Positions 17,050-25,273 of a stretch of 64,000 nucleotides of DNA are shown here, one piece after another (the stretch's first letter is position 1; each line of letters opens with the position of its first letter). This stretch comes from a virus. The stretch covers positions 1 to 64,000 of the IMG/VR virus record IMGVR_UViG_3300038436_000248; one strand, 5' to 3'. The notes below the pieces were generated by a model. It worked only from the letters and a program-made list of their open reading frames with translations. It did no database searches and was not told where the DNA came from. The position numbers were made by a program, and so were the translations under genes.

Positions 17050-17493
17050 TTATTGGATGTCAGGGAGTTTGACAGGGACGGTGGGCAGCTCTTCCAGGCG
17101 GAAGTTGGTGGAGGAGAAGGCGATCCCTTCCCATGTCACCTCTACCAGCAGGTAGTCATTGGGGGTGTAGGCGATCATAACCTGGTCAAAGCGTACGTCA
17201 AAGTAACGATCACGGAAGATGTCCCGTTCGCACAGGAAGGCGGGCTCTCGAAACTCCTGACGAATGCCCGGGACGTAACAAGGGTGGTAGACTCCCGGAT
17301 AGAACTCAAGCAGCCCTTCTACTTCTTCATTCTTTACCCATCGGGTGAAGGGGGCGCCCCACTTGCCCTCTGTGCCCAACCGTTCAAAGGCTGCTTTTAC
17401 ACCCTGGGTGAGGGGGATGCGTGCGTAGGCACTTCTTATGTCCCCTTTAGGTTCAGGGGAGCGGTATGTCATGTGGAGGATAATACTATGCAT
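17050..17493 (-). CDS. Tandem paralogue D, 147 aa
   Basis: AAAGGAAGG ribosome site; 8-base overlap with the upstream gene. N-terminal strand MHSIILHMTY and the IPLTQGVKAAFERL segment suggest distant membership of the same family. Function unknown. Confidence 0.7.
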   Translation of the reverse strand: MHSIILHMTYRSPEPKGDIRSAYARIPLTQGVKAAFERLGTEGKWGAPFTRWVKNEEVEGLLEFYPGVYHPCYVPGIRQEFREPAFLCERDIFRDRYFDVRFDQVMIAYTPNDYLLVEVTWEGIAFSSTNFRLEELPTVPVKLPDIQ

Positions 17494-17923
17494 GGTGTCC
17501 TTCCTTTCTTGGGTAAACTTTCAGGCCTTGCGATTCCCGTGGGGGCATGTAGACATCATCCAGGGTGAAGGCGTGGCTGGTGAGGAACTCCCCATTTGCC
17601 AGTACGGTTATGGTGCTTTCAGCCTGGGCTTGCGTGCCGTCTATTTCAAGGATGACCCGATCTGGCCTGACTGCTTCCAGCTCTGATAGGGGGGAGTAGT
17701 TTGGTGTGACCACGCCGAACCTGTTCAGTAGGGGTATCCAGACGGGTTGGCAGTTGCGCTTTTCGATGATGATGTCCTTGTAAAAGAAGGCAGTGCCTGC
17801 TTTCAGTTCTACTTTGGTGCGGCGCTTCCGTGAGGACAACATGCTTTCCGCTATTTCAGGGATGAGGCGGGCCGCTATATAGCAGCCCTCTCTCCCTTGC
17901 ACGCCGATTGTAAAGGTGGGCAT
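17486..17923 (-). CDS. Tandem paralogue E, 145 aa
   Basis: GAAGAGG ribosome site. Begins with a short strand (MPTFTIGVQG) and has IPEIAESML at the position of the family helix; C-terminal half beta-rich. The most divergent member, so membership is uncertain. Confidence 0.65.
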   Translation of the reverse strand: MPTFTIGVQGREGCYIAARLIPEIAESMLSSRKRRTKVELKAGTAFFYKDIIIEKRNCQPVWIPLLNRFGVVTPNYSPLSELEAVRPDRVILEIDGTQAQAESTITVLANGEFLTSHAFTLDDVYMPPRESQGLKVYPRKEGHHA

Positions 17924-17926
17924 GAC

Positions 17927-18415
17927 TTATACCTCTTCCGGAGTGAAGATGCGGTGCAGTTCTTCAGCAGGGGTGACTTCTTGCTGCCCTGCAAAGAAAG
18001 CAGGGGGGATGGCTGCGTATTCACGGGTTGGGCCATACTCCTCAAAGGATACGAACCGCAGGTATCCGTGAACATTTTCTACCTGGACGGCGTGGGTTGC
18101 ACCAGCTTGCCCCCCGTCAACATCTTCCAGAATCCCCTCGAATGGGTCACTTTCTGTGAGCAGGGCCAGATCGTCGTATTCCTCTTCATAGGTGGTTACG
18201 TCGATTACGTAGATTCTTGCAAGGGCTCTGGGAACTTCATGGCGCACAAGGAACGGTTCCCCAAAGAGGGGTAGGGGTTCCGATGAGAGGCCCTCTAAAG
18301 CGTCCAGGCCTTCCCGCATTTCTTTCGTGAGTTCCACGACCAGAACTTCATTTGGATTTTCGTACTCGTCGTCGATATACGTGCAGGGCATTACAAGGTA
18401 CTTGTTCTCTGACAT
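17927..18415 (-). CDS. Tandem paralogue F (KYLVMP), 162 aa
   Basis: GGAGG ribosome site. Residues 5-10 KYLVMP, then VLVVELTKEMREGLDAL matching the strand-helix of paralogues A-C. Very acidic. First gene of the array in transcription order. Confidence 0.75.
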   Translation of the reverse strand: MSENKYLVMPCTYIDDEYENPNEVLVVELTKEMREGLDALEGLSSEPLPLFGEPFLVRHEVPRALARIYVIDVTTYEEEYDDLALLTESDPFEGILEDVDGGQAGATHAVQVENVHGYLRFVSFEEYGPTREYAAIPPAFFAGQQEVTPAEELHRIFTPEEV

Positions 18416-18427
18416 GGTTTCCTCCGT

Positions 18428-19015
18428 TTAGTTTGATTGTTCGGTTTCGTACTGCGCACAAACTGCGATGATGCGGGTCAGCAGGTCTACCGGGGCATAT
18501 AGCAGGTTCAGTGACCCGTGGGTTGCTCCGCTGTGTAACTGGACACTTCCTTCAGTGAGACCATTCACCACCTCAAAAGACCCTTGAGTCTTCGTGCTGC
18601 ACTTGCGCCCGTCAAAGACCCGCCCACCCACAGGGGCAACCAGATTCCCCAATACTTCTACTTCACGGTCAAGGATGGCCTGCCGCTTGTGGGCAAACTC
18701 AATGAGATTCCTCTGCATTTCGACGACATGGGCAACGAGCTTGCGCTGAATGTCTTTGGCGATGGCTTCAGCACCCCGCTTGACCGCTGCGGTGATGGTG
18801 ATCTCGTTACCTATTCGACGCACCCCACCCTGATCTGCATGGGTATAGAACGGCCTGATCTCAATGCGATCTGTGGGCCACATGAAAGACAGCACCAGAC
18901 CTGCCCCCGATTCCGCATGTGTCAGGAAAGCAACCTCTCCGTTGGGGGTGGCATCCCACCCGTCAAGATGCTTTGCGATTCCCATAACCAGCTCTTCCAT
19001 CGTCAGCTCACTCAT
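18428..19015 (-). CDS. Hypothetical protein, paralogue of the adjacent gene, 195 aa
   Basis: GGAGG ribosome site and 8-base overlap with the upstream gene. Residues 8-110 align with residues 9-110 of that 300-aa protein (GRP-EAIA-x-RR core). A duplicated N-terminal domain with different C-termini. No known family. Confidence 0.75.
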   Translation of the reverse strand: MSELTMEELVMGIAKHLDGWDATPNGEVAFLTHAESGAGLVLSFMWPTDRIEIRPFYTHADQGGVRRIGNEITITAAVKRGAEAIAKDIQRKLVAHVVEMQRNLIEFAHKRQAILDREVEVLGNLVAPVGGRVFDGRKCSTKTQGSFEVVNGLTEGSVQLHSGATHGSLNLLYAPVDLLTRIIAVCAQYETEQSN

Positions 19016-19910
19016 TGAATTCCTCCATGCAATCTACACAGACCCAGCCTTCATGGTCATTGGGGAGGGGCTCTCCGCACATATCGCAGTTGTCCCCGTC
19101 ATAGTCGATGATCTCTACTTCGACCCCGTCCGATTCCTCCGCAACCTCTGCAACCCCACCCCGTACAGTGATCACCACTTTCTTTTTGTCCACATTTGGA
19201 CTCTGCGCCCCACGCAGGCGCACCTCAGCAACTACACCCGATTCTGTGTCCCGTACTGTGCTATACCCGTCCGCAAGGTGCTCCACTTCCCACTCTGGGG
19301 TGATCTCCGTGATTGCATTCAAGGCATGAATAAGGTGCCAGGCTTGTTCTTTCGTGACACCCTCCCCAGACTTCAGCAGGGCAGCCATAACCGCCTCGGC
19401 CTGGTCACGGGTCAACCAGTGCATGGTCATGGAAACACCGGAGGTATAACGGGGATAGTCAAGGGAGATTCTTGCCTCCCCTACTGTGCACGATACACCG
19501 GACACATTCCTGCTGTGATCGTGCTCCAAGTGAAGGGCATCATACTTTTCTGTAAGGCCAGTGACCCATGCCGCCTGCTCATTGGCCGCTGCTTCCCGTT
19601 TGGCAACCCGTTCCTGCCCCGCAATGAAAGCCTCAATATATCCTGGCAGCACACGCCGCCTGATCTCGTTGGCAATCGCTTCCGCAGGCCGTGAAGCGGA
19701 CACGGATATTTTTTGATAGGTCTCCATGCCCCAGATACCATTGATGGCAGAGGACACTTGCAACCGCCCCTTTTCCAGACGCATACTGATCTTTGCCCCC
19801 GTGGCAAGGTGCGCAAGGTAGCCATAGTGTTCGTACTCATCACAGACCGCCCAGCCCTCAAAGTAGAAGGCCACTTCCCCCAGAACCTGACTCAGCTTCA
19901 CTTCGCCCAT
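19008..19910 (-). CDS. Hypothetical protein with C-terminal zinc ribbon, 300 aa
   Basis: Start at 19910 is set by AGGAGGAG. N-terminal domain shared with the 195-aa neighbour; middle is helix-rich; the last 30 residues hold CDMCGEPL and CVDCMEEF, a zinc ribbon. A copy of GTCCACATTTGGAC, otherwise found in gaps, lies inside its coding sequence (19189-19202). Function unknown. Confidence 0.75.
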   Translation of the reverse strand: MGEVKLSQVLGEVAFYFEGWAVCDEYEHYGYLAHLATGAKISMRLEKGRLQVSSAINGIWGMETYQKISVSASRPAEAIANEIRRRVLPGYIEAFIAGQERVAKREAAANEQAAWVTGLTEKYDALHLEHDHSRNVSGVSCTVGEARISLDYPRYTSGVSMTMHWLTRDQAEAVMAALLKSGEGVTKEQAWHLIHALNAITEITPEWEVEHLADGYSTVRDTESGVVAEVRLRGAQSPNVDKKKVVITVRGGVAEVAEESDGVEVEIIDYDGDNCDMCGEPLPNDHEGWVCVDCMEEFNE

Positions 19911-19942
19911 TTGCTCCTCCTGTTTTATCGTAAGGTTGAATA

Positions 19943-19971
19943 AGAATAGCATACAAACTAAAAAAGGTGAT
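19943..19971 (-). promoter_or_regulatory. Possible promoter (extended -10 only)
   Basis: Minus-strand TGCTATTCT (hexamer 19943-19948) without a recognisable -35. Confidence 0.35.
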
Positions 19972-19981
19972 AGGATGAATG

Positions 19982-20311
19982 TCACTCCTCCGGTATTACA
20001 TGCGTCCTGTGTATTTCATCGTAACGCTTTTTATACATAGCATAGGAAGCCCGCTTCTTTTCCGTGATCACATACTCGAAAAGAGATTCCAGCTCACGAC
20101 GCAAGGGAGCGGATTCCTCTGGGGTGGCTGGCCTGCTGCCCCGAATAACCCCGTCATAGTCCGCTGCCCCATGCTGCCCCACGTGCATATAACTCAAACA
20201 GTGGGGAGGGTAGTTGTCAGCGACCACTTCAGGGAATAGGGCAATGACTTCTTTCATTCCACTTTTGAATACTCTAAAGATAGCAGTGATGGGTTCGGGT
20301 TCAATTGGCAT
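19982..20311 (-). CDS. Hypothetical protein, 109 aa
   Basis: AAGGAG ribosome site, first gene after the promoter at 20356-20384. Helical, with a basic Tyr-rich C-terminus (SYAMYKKRYDE). No known domain. Confidence 0.75.
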   Translation of the reverse strand: MPIEPEPITAIFRVFKSGMKEVIALFPEVVADNYPPHCLSYMHVGQHGAADYDGVIRGSRPATPEESAPLRRELESLFEYVITEKKRASYAMYKKRYDEIHRTHVIPEE

Positions 20312-20355
20312 GGCACACTCCTTGTATAATAACAGGGCTTTCCGAAGGTTGCATA

Positions 20356-20384
20356 TTTATAGCATCGAAACTCTAATTCGTCAA
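20356..20384 (-). promoter_or_regulatory. Sigma70-type promoter
   Basis: Minus-strand TTGACG (20379-20384), 17-base spacer, TGCTATAAA (hexamer 20356-20361). A parS-like site lies 15 bases upstream. Confidence 0.7.
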
Positions 20385-20398
20385 GGGTATTCGTTTAC

Positions 20399-20412
20399 TT
20401 TTCATGTGAAAA
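20399..20412. promoter_or_regulatory. parS-like palindrome 3 (one mismatch)
   Basis: TTTTCATGTGAAAA, one C-to-T change in the palindrome, just upstream of the promoter at 20356-20384. Confidence 0.6.
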
Positions 20413-20809
20413 CTTTCTTTATTGTTCATATTTGGACTCTTTCCCCTTATAATGAAGGGCTTCCTGTGGGGGCGATTCCCCTGCCGCCTGCCGCCTTCGG
20501 GGTGGTGCTCCTCCTGTCCCCTGTCCCCTGCCGGACGTCCAGCGCCACCGGGGGCGTGTCAAGCCTGCAACCAGGCACAATACGGCACACGGGATTATAA
20601 AAGGGGATGCGAAGGAAACTGGCTGCATCCAGGTTGAAGTGGGCTGTCCGTTGCCAACGTGACCACGCATGCGGGACGTGCCTGCGACGCAGACGATTCC
20701 CGTGCCCTGTATAGGTCTATCGTTCAAGGGCATTCCCTCTCGGAGTGAGGGTGATCCTCTGGGGATCAAATAGCCCCTTGCGGGGCTGGTGCTGCAGGTT
20801 ACTGGCTTT
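20413..20809 (-). other. Noncoding hairpin-rich region, possible RNA
   Basis: About 400 bases without a credible gene. It holds several perfect stems: GGATGC/GCATCC (about 20606-20632), CCCTC/GAGGG (20735-20751), GATCC/GGATC (20753-20767) and AGCCCC/GGGGCT (20772-20787) with a GCAA tetraloop on the minus strand. The last two form a twin-hairpin element next to the gene stop. The remainder may be a structured RNA; orientation is assumed from the neighbours. Confidence 0.4.
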
Positions 20810-21190
20810 CTAAGTGTGGGCACCCCTTCTTTGTAGGTCTGGCCTAAGCCAGAGGCGGTAGGCCTTTCCCTTCCAGGTGAAGTCCACGGGTTTCTTTATG
20901 GTGTACACAGGAGGCAGTTCACTCTCGTACATCCACAGAGTTTCATATTCATCTTCTTCATATGGTGCCTCTATACAGATCCAGATGTGGGATGGTTTGA
21001 TGTCATCTGTACGTGTGTCCTTTCTGTACAGCCCAACCCATAACCGCATCTTATCTGAGACAGGGATAATCGTGCGATCTTGCAGCAGGTAGTGCCTGTT
21101 GTTCACGAGCTCACCACGAAGCACTCTGCACCACGCTTCTATGTCAATGCTCTTTGTGTCAAGCTGGATCACAGTTGGTTCTTCTGGCAT
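20810..21190 (-). CDS. MPEE-family tandem paralogue 1, 126 aa
   Basis: GAGAGGAAG ribosome site; overlaps its neighbour by 22 bases. Shares with paralogue 2 the plan strand, W-C/R-x-IL-RGE, RLWV-x-Y-KDT, and a C-terminal YTI/YCFVF-x-G-KAY strand pair. Function unknown; probably a small cytoplasmic accessory protein. Confidence 0.75.
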   Translation of the reverse strand: MPEEPTVIQLDTKSIDIEAWCRVLRGELVNNRHYLLQDRTIIPVSDKMRLWVGLYRKDTRTDDIKPSHIWICIEAPYEEDEYETLWMYESELPPVYTIKKPVDFTWKGKAYRLWLRPDLQRRGAHT

Positions 21191-21555
21191 GGGGCTTCCT
21201 CTCTTTCTTGGGGCTCTTCTTGAAAGATCAGCGTATACTTCCTTCCCTCAAACACAAAGCAATAGGGCTCAGCCATTGTGTACAGTTTAGGCAGGAACCC
21301 TTTTGGCCTCCATTCTCCATCATCATCCAGCATCTCGATAATGGGGCTGATGTAAGCGGGCTTGAAGGGGTATTCGTTTGTGTCCTTTGCATAGATCGGC
21401 ACCCATAGGCGGGCATGCTTATGGATTGGCAACCTGCAGGCAGCCTGCAGAAGCATCGCTCGTTGTGGCTGGTGATTCCCCCGCAATATCTTGCGCCACT
21501 GGTTTGTTGTTTCCTTGTCCATCCTGACCCGCAGTTCGATTGTTTTATCAGGCAT
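21169..21555 (-). CDS. MPEE-family tandem paralogue 2, 128 aa
   Basis: AGGAGG ribosome site. WRKILRGN and RLWVPIYAKDT match paralogue 1; the similarity covers the whole chain. No known domain. Confidence 0.75.
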   Translation of the reverse strand: MPDKTIELRVRMDKETTNQWRKILRGNHQPQRAMLLQAACRLPIHKHARLWVPIYAKDTNEYPFKPAYISPIIEMLDDDGEWRPKGFLPKLYTMAEPYCFVFEGRKYTLIFQEEPQEREEAPCQKNQL

Positions 21556-21572
21556 TTGGTTCCTCCTTTAGG

Positions 21573-22004
21573 TTACGGTACGTTTGCGTCTATCCATTTT
21601 TCGCAACAGTTGTTGCAAGGCTCCCCTTCGCACAGTGGTTCCCCACACACTTCACAAACTTCTTCGGGATCTTCTTCCTTTGTGATGCGTTTTCCATTGT
21701 GGTAGAGGTGCACCTCGTAGGTTGTTCCCTGGCAGGTTGCAGTCATGGGGTGTTCCATGTCGTGCGCCATATTGCTTACAGCCAGGAGGTTATTTGATAC
21801 TGGCTCGATGATCAGGAAGCCAAGGAATGGCCTGGCCGCATCAGGGAAACTCCCATACAAAAAGAAGTTGAGTCTCTTCGCTGGGCTTTGCCGAAGAACT
21901 GAGACCATCTCTGATGGGCGATCCTTCGACGTGAACACGGACAATATCCCCGTGAGCTCTTGCTCATTCAAGTCGAACTTGATCACATGGTTTGTTTCAG
22001 GCAT
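21573..22004 (-). CDS. MPEE-family tandem paralogue 3 with zinc tail, 143 aa
   Basis: Start at 22004 is set by AGGAGG. Family core, then GKRITKEE and a Cys-rich tail (CEVCGEPL, CNNCCEKW) that looks like a zinc ribbon. Confidence 0.75.
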   Translation of the reverse strand: MPETNHVIKFDLNEQELTGILSVFTSKDRPSEMVSVLRQSPAKRLNFFLYGSFPDAARPFLGFLIIEPVSNNLLAVSNMAHDMEHPMTATCQGTTYEVHLYHNGKRITKEEDPEEVCEVCGEPLCEGEPCNNCCEKWIDANVP

Positions 22005-22359
22005 TTGGTTCCTCCTTTGTGATTTGCTCACCCCCACAAGTGAGGATGATCTTGTAAAGAACGCCCTCATATGTCAAAAACATAGGGTCTTCCAGGTTTG
22101 CGATCTTGTTCCCCTGAGCCAGGCAAGTTGGGCAGAGGACACCTTTGACTTCAACCAGGCCCCATGCGGACGCTTGCAGGTATGCCTCATCACGAAGCTT
22201 ATAGTTGTGGGACATTACAACTATATCGGTTTCTTCATTCAGAGGAACCCTTGCTATGGTGTTGATCAGTGCGTTTCCCGGTTCATCCAGAAAGCGTTCG
22301 AGATTGTCCTTCTGGGCGGGGTGAAGATCTATTAGTACAACACGGGTTTCTTCAGGCAT
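21997..22359 (-). CDS. MPEE-family tandem paralogue 4, 120 aa
   Basis: AAAGGAG ribosome site, 8-base overlap downstream. Starts MPEETRVV, ends GGEQITKEE like paralogues 3 and 6; CPTC in the middle. Confidence 0.75.
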   Translation of the reverse strand: MPEETRVVLIDLHPAQKDNLERFLDEPGNALINTIARVPLNEETDIVVMSHNYKLRDEAYLQASAWGLVEVKGVLCPTCLAQGNKIANLEDPMFLTYEGVLYKIILTCGGEQITKEEPNA

Positions 22360-22371
22360 CTGATTTCTCCT

Positions 22372-22848
22372 TTAGATGTTCAGATAGGATACGTTGATGT
22401 ACTCGGAGATTGTGCTTGTCACCACAACAAAGCAGTACTTGTTGGCAAGCACGAGCTCATGCTCATCTGAGAAGATGTTCACCTTCACCCGCCATTCGTG
22501 CTCGCTGGGGTTCAGGCCTGCGACGAACATCCACTGGCACCGAACAGATGCAGCGCCAGCAGCGTTGGCAAACAAGGCCACATCAAACAGATAGGTTGTG
22601 CTCTCCAGGTCTGTGTACACCTTGAGGATGCGCCCCTGTTCTGCCGGGGAGATCTCCACTGACAAAGGCTCCAGGCGATCCTCATGTCTTTGGTGGTTTA
22701 GCTCTTCAATAAAGCATCCTCGACAGAGCAGCTCCATTTCCTCCAGTTCACCAGACAGAACCCAGGGGTACAGCCAAGTCACACGACCACATTTCAGACA
22801 GCGTGCAACAGTCCTTGCGTAGACGATCTCAACCTTTGTGTCAGTCAT
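22372..22848 (-). CDS. Tandem family-related protein 5 with zinc motif, 158 aa
   Basis: Start at 22848 is set by AGGAGG. N-terminal CLKC and LCRGC form a likely zinc site; the region after residue 60 (VEISPAEQGRILKVY) aligns with the start of the other paralogues, so it looks like a zinc domain fused to a family member. Confidence 0.7.
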   Translation of the reverse strand: MTDTKVEIVYARTVARCLKCGRVTWLYPWVLSGELEEMELLCRGCFIEELNHQRHEDRLEPLSVEISPAEQGRILKVYTDLESTTYLFDVALFANAAGAASVRCQWMFVAGLNPSEHEWRVKVNIFSDEHELVLANKYCFVVVTSTISEYINVSYLNI

Positions 22849-23221
22849 TTGATTCCTCCTTGGTGATTGGTTGTCCATTACAGAACAGGATGTACTCATA
22901 TTCTTCCTGCTCATCCGGTAATACCAGAACGTGCGGGCCAGCAAGAGACTCACTGGCAGCAGTTGATCCAAGCCATTTCCATGCACGGGCTTCCCCGATG
23001 TAGGACGTGACTTCTATGCACATATAGGGCGTGTGCCCTCCCCCACGATTCCCTGCAAGATGGGCAGCCATGCCCCGGTAGGTGTGGATCCGAACACTCT
23101 GTTTCCTGTCCTCTTCACCAGGCTTTGATGGCCGTGACAGGAACTCTTCCCACTTGCGCTTCTCGTTTTCCGTGAGATTGATGTGGATGGTGTACTTCAT
23201 GGTAGCGGATGTGCAGTACAT
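22841..23221 (-). CDS. MPEE-family tandem paralogue 6, 126 aa
   Basis: GAGGAGG precedes the ATG at 23221; the ATG seven codons later has none. Family plan with EKRKWEEFL near the start and NGQPITKEE at the end. Confidence 0.75.
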   Translation of the reverse strand: MYCTSATMKYTIHINLTENEKRKWEEFLSRPSKPGEEDRKQSVRIHTYRGMAAHLAGNRGGGHTPYMCIEVTSYIGEARAWKWLGSTAASESLAGPHVLVLPDEQEEYEYILFCNGQPITKEESND

Positions 23222-23455
23222 TTACTCCTCCTCACATTCGGGGGCGTTGTCATCGGCAAGAAGATCAATTCCTGTCAGGGTGTACAGATCCTGCCACTCT
23301 GCACCACAGTCCCTGCAGGCAATGTCCTGCCATGCGCTCATGCCGTCCGCCTGCACGAAGTCGATTGAACTGATGTTTGTGGAGCCACATTTTGGGCAGG
23401 CATTTCCGTTATGCCCTTTGTAGGTATCCCATAATTCTTGATTTGTTTTTGGCAT
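23222..23455 (-). CDS. Zinc-ribbon protein, 77 aa
   Basis: Start at 23455 is set by AAAGGAA. CPKCGS and CRDCGAEW form a complete zinc ribbon. Stop sits one base from the next ATG. Function unknown. Confidence 0.75.
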   Translation of the reverse strand: MPKTNQELWDTYKGHNGNACPKCGSTNISSIDFVQADGMSAWQDIACRDCGAEWQDLYTLTGIDLLADDNAPECEEE

Positions 23456-23476
23456 TTCCAATTCCTTTCGAGTCCA

Positions 23477-23510
23477 GCCACCGGATTGTGGCAAATGGGG
23501 CTTGCGCCCC
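23477..23510. repeat. Twin-hairpin intergenic element
   Basis: GCCAC-CGGATT-GTGGC (23477-23492), AAAT, GGGGC-TTGC-GCCCC (23497-23510). Adjoins the stop of the radical SAM gene. Confidence 0.8.
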
Positions 23511-23514
23511 TGCT

Positions 23515-24645
23515 CTATGCAACTTCCATCAACTCCTCTTCCTCATCTTCTTCACACTCCCAGGGTTCTTCTTCCAGCACGTCAGGCTGTTCCAGGAGCT
23601 CATCTGCATCGAAGGTGTTGAGGTGGGCCTTCGCCTTGCGGGTCTCTTCAAGATGATCCGTTCTCCACAGGTCTGCCTGAAAGCGACAGTCCCAGCAACC
23701 ACTCCCATCCTCTCGCTGGCGGAAGAACTCCTTGGTGACCTCGGCCAGGAAGATCGGGGAGTCATCCACAGTGCCAAACTCACACCAGCTCCCACGCCCA
23801 CACACATCCATGAGCCGTCCATCTGGCAGATAGGTCAGGAAAGTTACCCCACCAGAGCCCTTGCTCCCACTGTCGGACATAGTGGAAACACCCACGCCAC
23901 GTCCATTCGGTGCGATTCCTGATGTGTTGGTATAGAAAGGTTCCACATGTATCCAGGGGTCGCTTGAGTCTGGGGGAGGGGCATAGACCGTGTCCTCATC
24001 GGGGAACTCATACTCCCCATCTACACCGCAATCTTCACAGTAGCCATCAGGGAGCTTCTCTCCACATTCAGGGCATACACAGACCTCCTCATCAAACAGC
24101 GTTCCATCTTCCCATATCCCTTCAAGAGCTGTGTGGAGCTTGTCCCCTTGTCCGGTTGCGTAGTAGGGGATAGCCGCCCCTGTCAGGTAGTGCGGGCGGA
24201 ACTCATTATGATAGGGGTCATTGGAGATACGCACAGAGATCCGATCACCAGTCTCCATGCACTCGCTTCTTCCGCTTTCCTCTACATAGGGCGCCATGAT
24301 TTCCATAAAGCGCTTGGTGGCATCAGAGTCTGCCAGCCACCATCCATTGGTGGTCATCTCGAGGTCAACAGGCCAGTGACCCACAATGTTCAGGACATGT
24401 GCAAACTTTTCCATGTCCATTGTTGGCTCCCCACCAATCAGGTTTATTATCACCTTTATTTCCAGGTCTTGAAGCAGGTCTACCTGCTGCTTTACTTTGT
24501 ATAGCATATCATCCCCCATATAAACAGGGTCGCTCTTTGGCGAGCATTCATACATGCAGTGCCGACAGGCAAACGTGCAGGCTTCTGTCAACAGCAGGCT
24601 GATGGTCACACCATCTTCTTTGTACTTCTCAAGATGCACAGTCAT
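23515..24645 (-). CDS. Radical SAM protein with zinc-ribbon insert
   Basis: 376 residues; start fixed by GGAGG. CxxxCxxC (C23, C27, C30) binds the [4Fe-4S] cluster that cleaves S-adenosylmethionine; GGEP (71-74) and TTNG complete the N-terminal half of the radical SAM barrel. A CVCPECGEK...CEDCG insert sits near residues 195-215 and a further Cys pair (CWDC) near 330 could hold an auxiliary cluster. The C-terminal 40 residues are extremely acidic. Target unknown: peptide, nucleoside or RNA modification are all possible. No precursor peptide or queuosine gene is visible nearby. Confidence 0.88.
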   Translation of the reverse strand: MTVHLEKYKEDGVTISLLLTEACTFACRHCMYECSPKSDPVYMGDDMLYKVKQQVDLLQDLEIKVIINLIGGEPTMDMEKFAHVLNIVGHWPVDLEMTTNGWWLADSDATKRFMEIMAPYVEESGRSECMETGDRISVRISNDPYHNEFRPHYLTGAAIPYYATGQGDKLHTALEGIWEDGTLFDEEVCVCPECGEKLPDGYCEDCGVDGEYEFPDEDTVYAPPPDSSDPWIHVEPFYTNTSGIAPNGRGVGVSTMSDSGSKGSGGVTFLTYLPDGRLMDVCGRGSWCEFGTVDDSPIFLAEVTKEFFRQREDGSGCWDCRFQADLWRTDHLEETRKAKAHLNTFDADELLEQPDVLEEEPWECEEDEEEELMEVA

Positions 24646-24668
24646 GGGATACCTCCGTGTAATAAACG

Positions 24669-24702
24669 CTCCCGGATTGGAGCAAATCGGGGCCGAAGCC
24701 CC
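24669..24702. repeat. Twin-hairpin intergenic element
   Basis: CTCC-CGGATT-GGAG (24669-24682), CAAATC, GGGGC-CGAA-GCCCC (24689-24702). On the minus strand the second loop is the stable UUCG tetraloop. Confidence 0.8.
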
Positions 24703-24706
24703 TGTG

Positions 24707-25273
24707 TTACACTGCTTGTGGTGCCCATTGCAGATCAGTGCGGATGACAGCATCCATCAGGTATCCCTTGTTGAGCTTCGCCAGGCTGCAGGACACTCTT
24801 ACGCCACCATCCACTTCCTGGGCAAGGCGGACATGGAAGGGCTTCTTACTCTCCACGTAGAAGAGTTTCACGGTACGCCCACTGTTGAAGGTGATCTCTT
24901 CAGGGAGTTCGATGAACGCTCCCTTCTTGACCTTCCCCCAATTCTCCGCCAGCCTGCGGTTGTCCTCCCGCCATTTGATAGCATGCGGGTACTCGGTAGG
25001 CGTGAGCTTGTCCAGGATGGATAGGGGACAGCCATACACATATGGACCAGACGATTCGTCCATGTCCTTGAACGTGAGGTTGAAACCATCCCGGTTATTT
25101 GGTGTCCATTTGAGCATCACCACCAGGGCGAACACCGTACCGTCTGGCTTGCGCAGAGCCGCAAAGTACTTGTTGCGCTCAAGGTGGTCCTCAACCACTT
25201 CATACGGGCGTGCAAGCCCTCGCATGATCCGACGGCACTCCCCTTTACCGCAGCGCATTCCAGTCCAACCCAT
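24707..25273 (-). CDS. MGWT-type conserved protein (DUF6927-like), 188 aa
   Basis: Begins MGWTG and has FALVVMLKW, LTFKDMDESSGPY and CPLSILDKLTPT. From memory these match an uncharacterised family common in phages and mobile elements (DUF6927-like). No catalytic motif is evident. GGAGGTG ribosome site. Confidence 0.75.
   Translation of the reverse strand: MGWTGMRCGKGECRRIMRGLARPYEVVEDHLERNKYFAALRKPDGTVFALVVMLKWTPNNRDGFNLTFKDMDESSGPYVYGCPLSILDKLTPTEYPHAIKWREDNRRLAENWGKVKKGAFIELPEEITFNSGRTVKLFYVESKKPFHVRLAQEVDGGVRVSCSLAKLNKGYLMDAVIRTDLQWAPQAV

Noticed and set aside
20419-20823. 134-aa minus-strand frame
   Set aside because: GTG start inside the next gene without proper spacing to a ribosome site; composition is Arg/Pro/Gly-rich as expected from a GC-rich noncoding stretch with hairpins.
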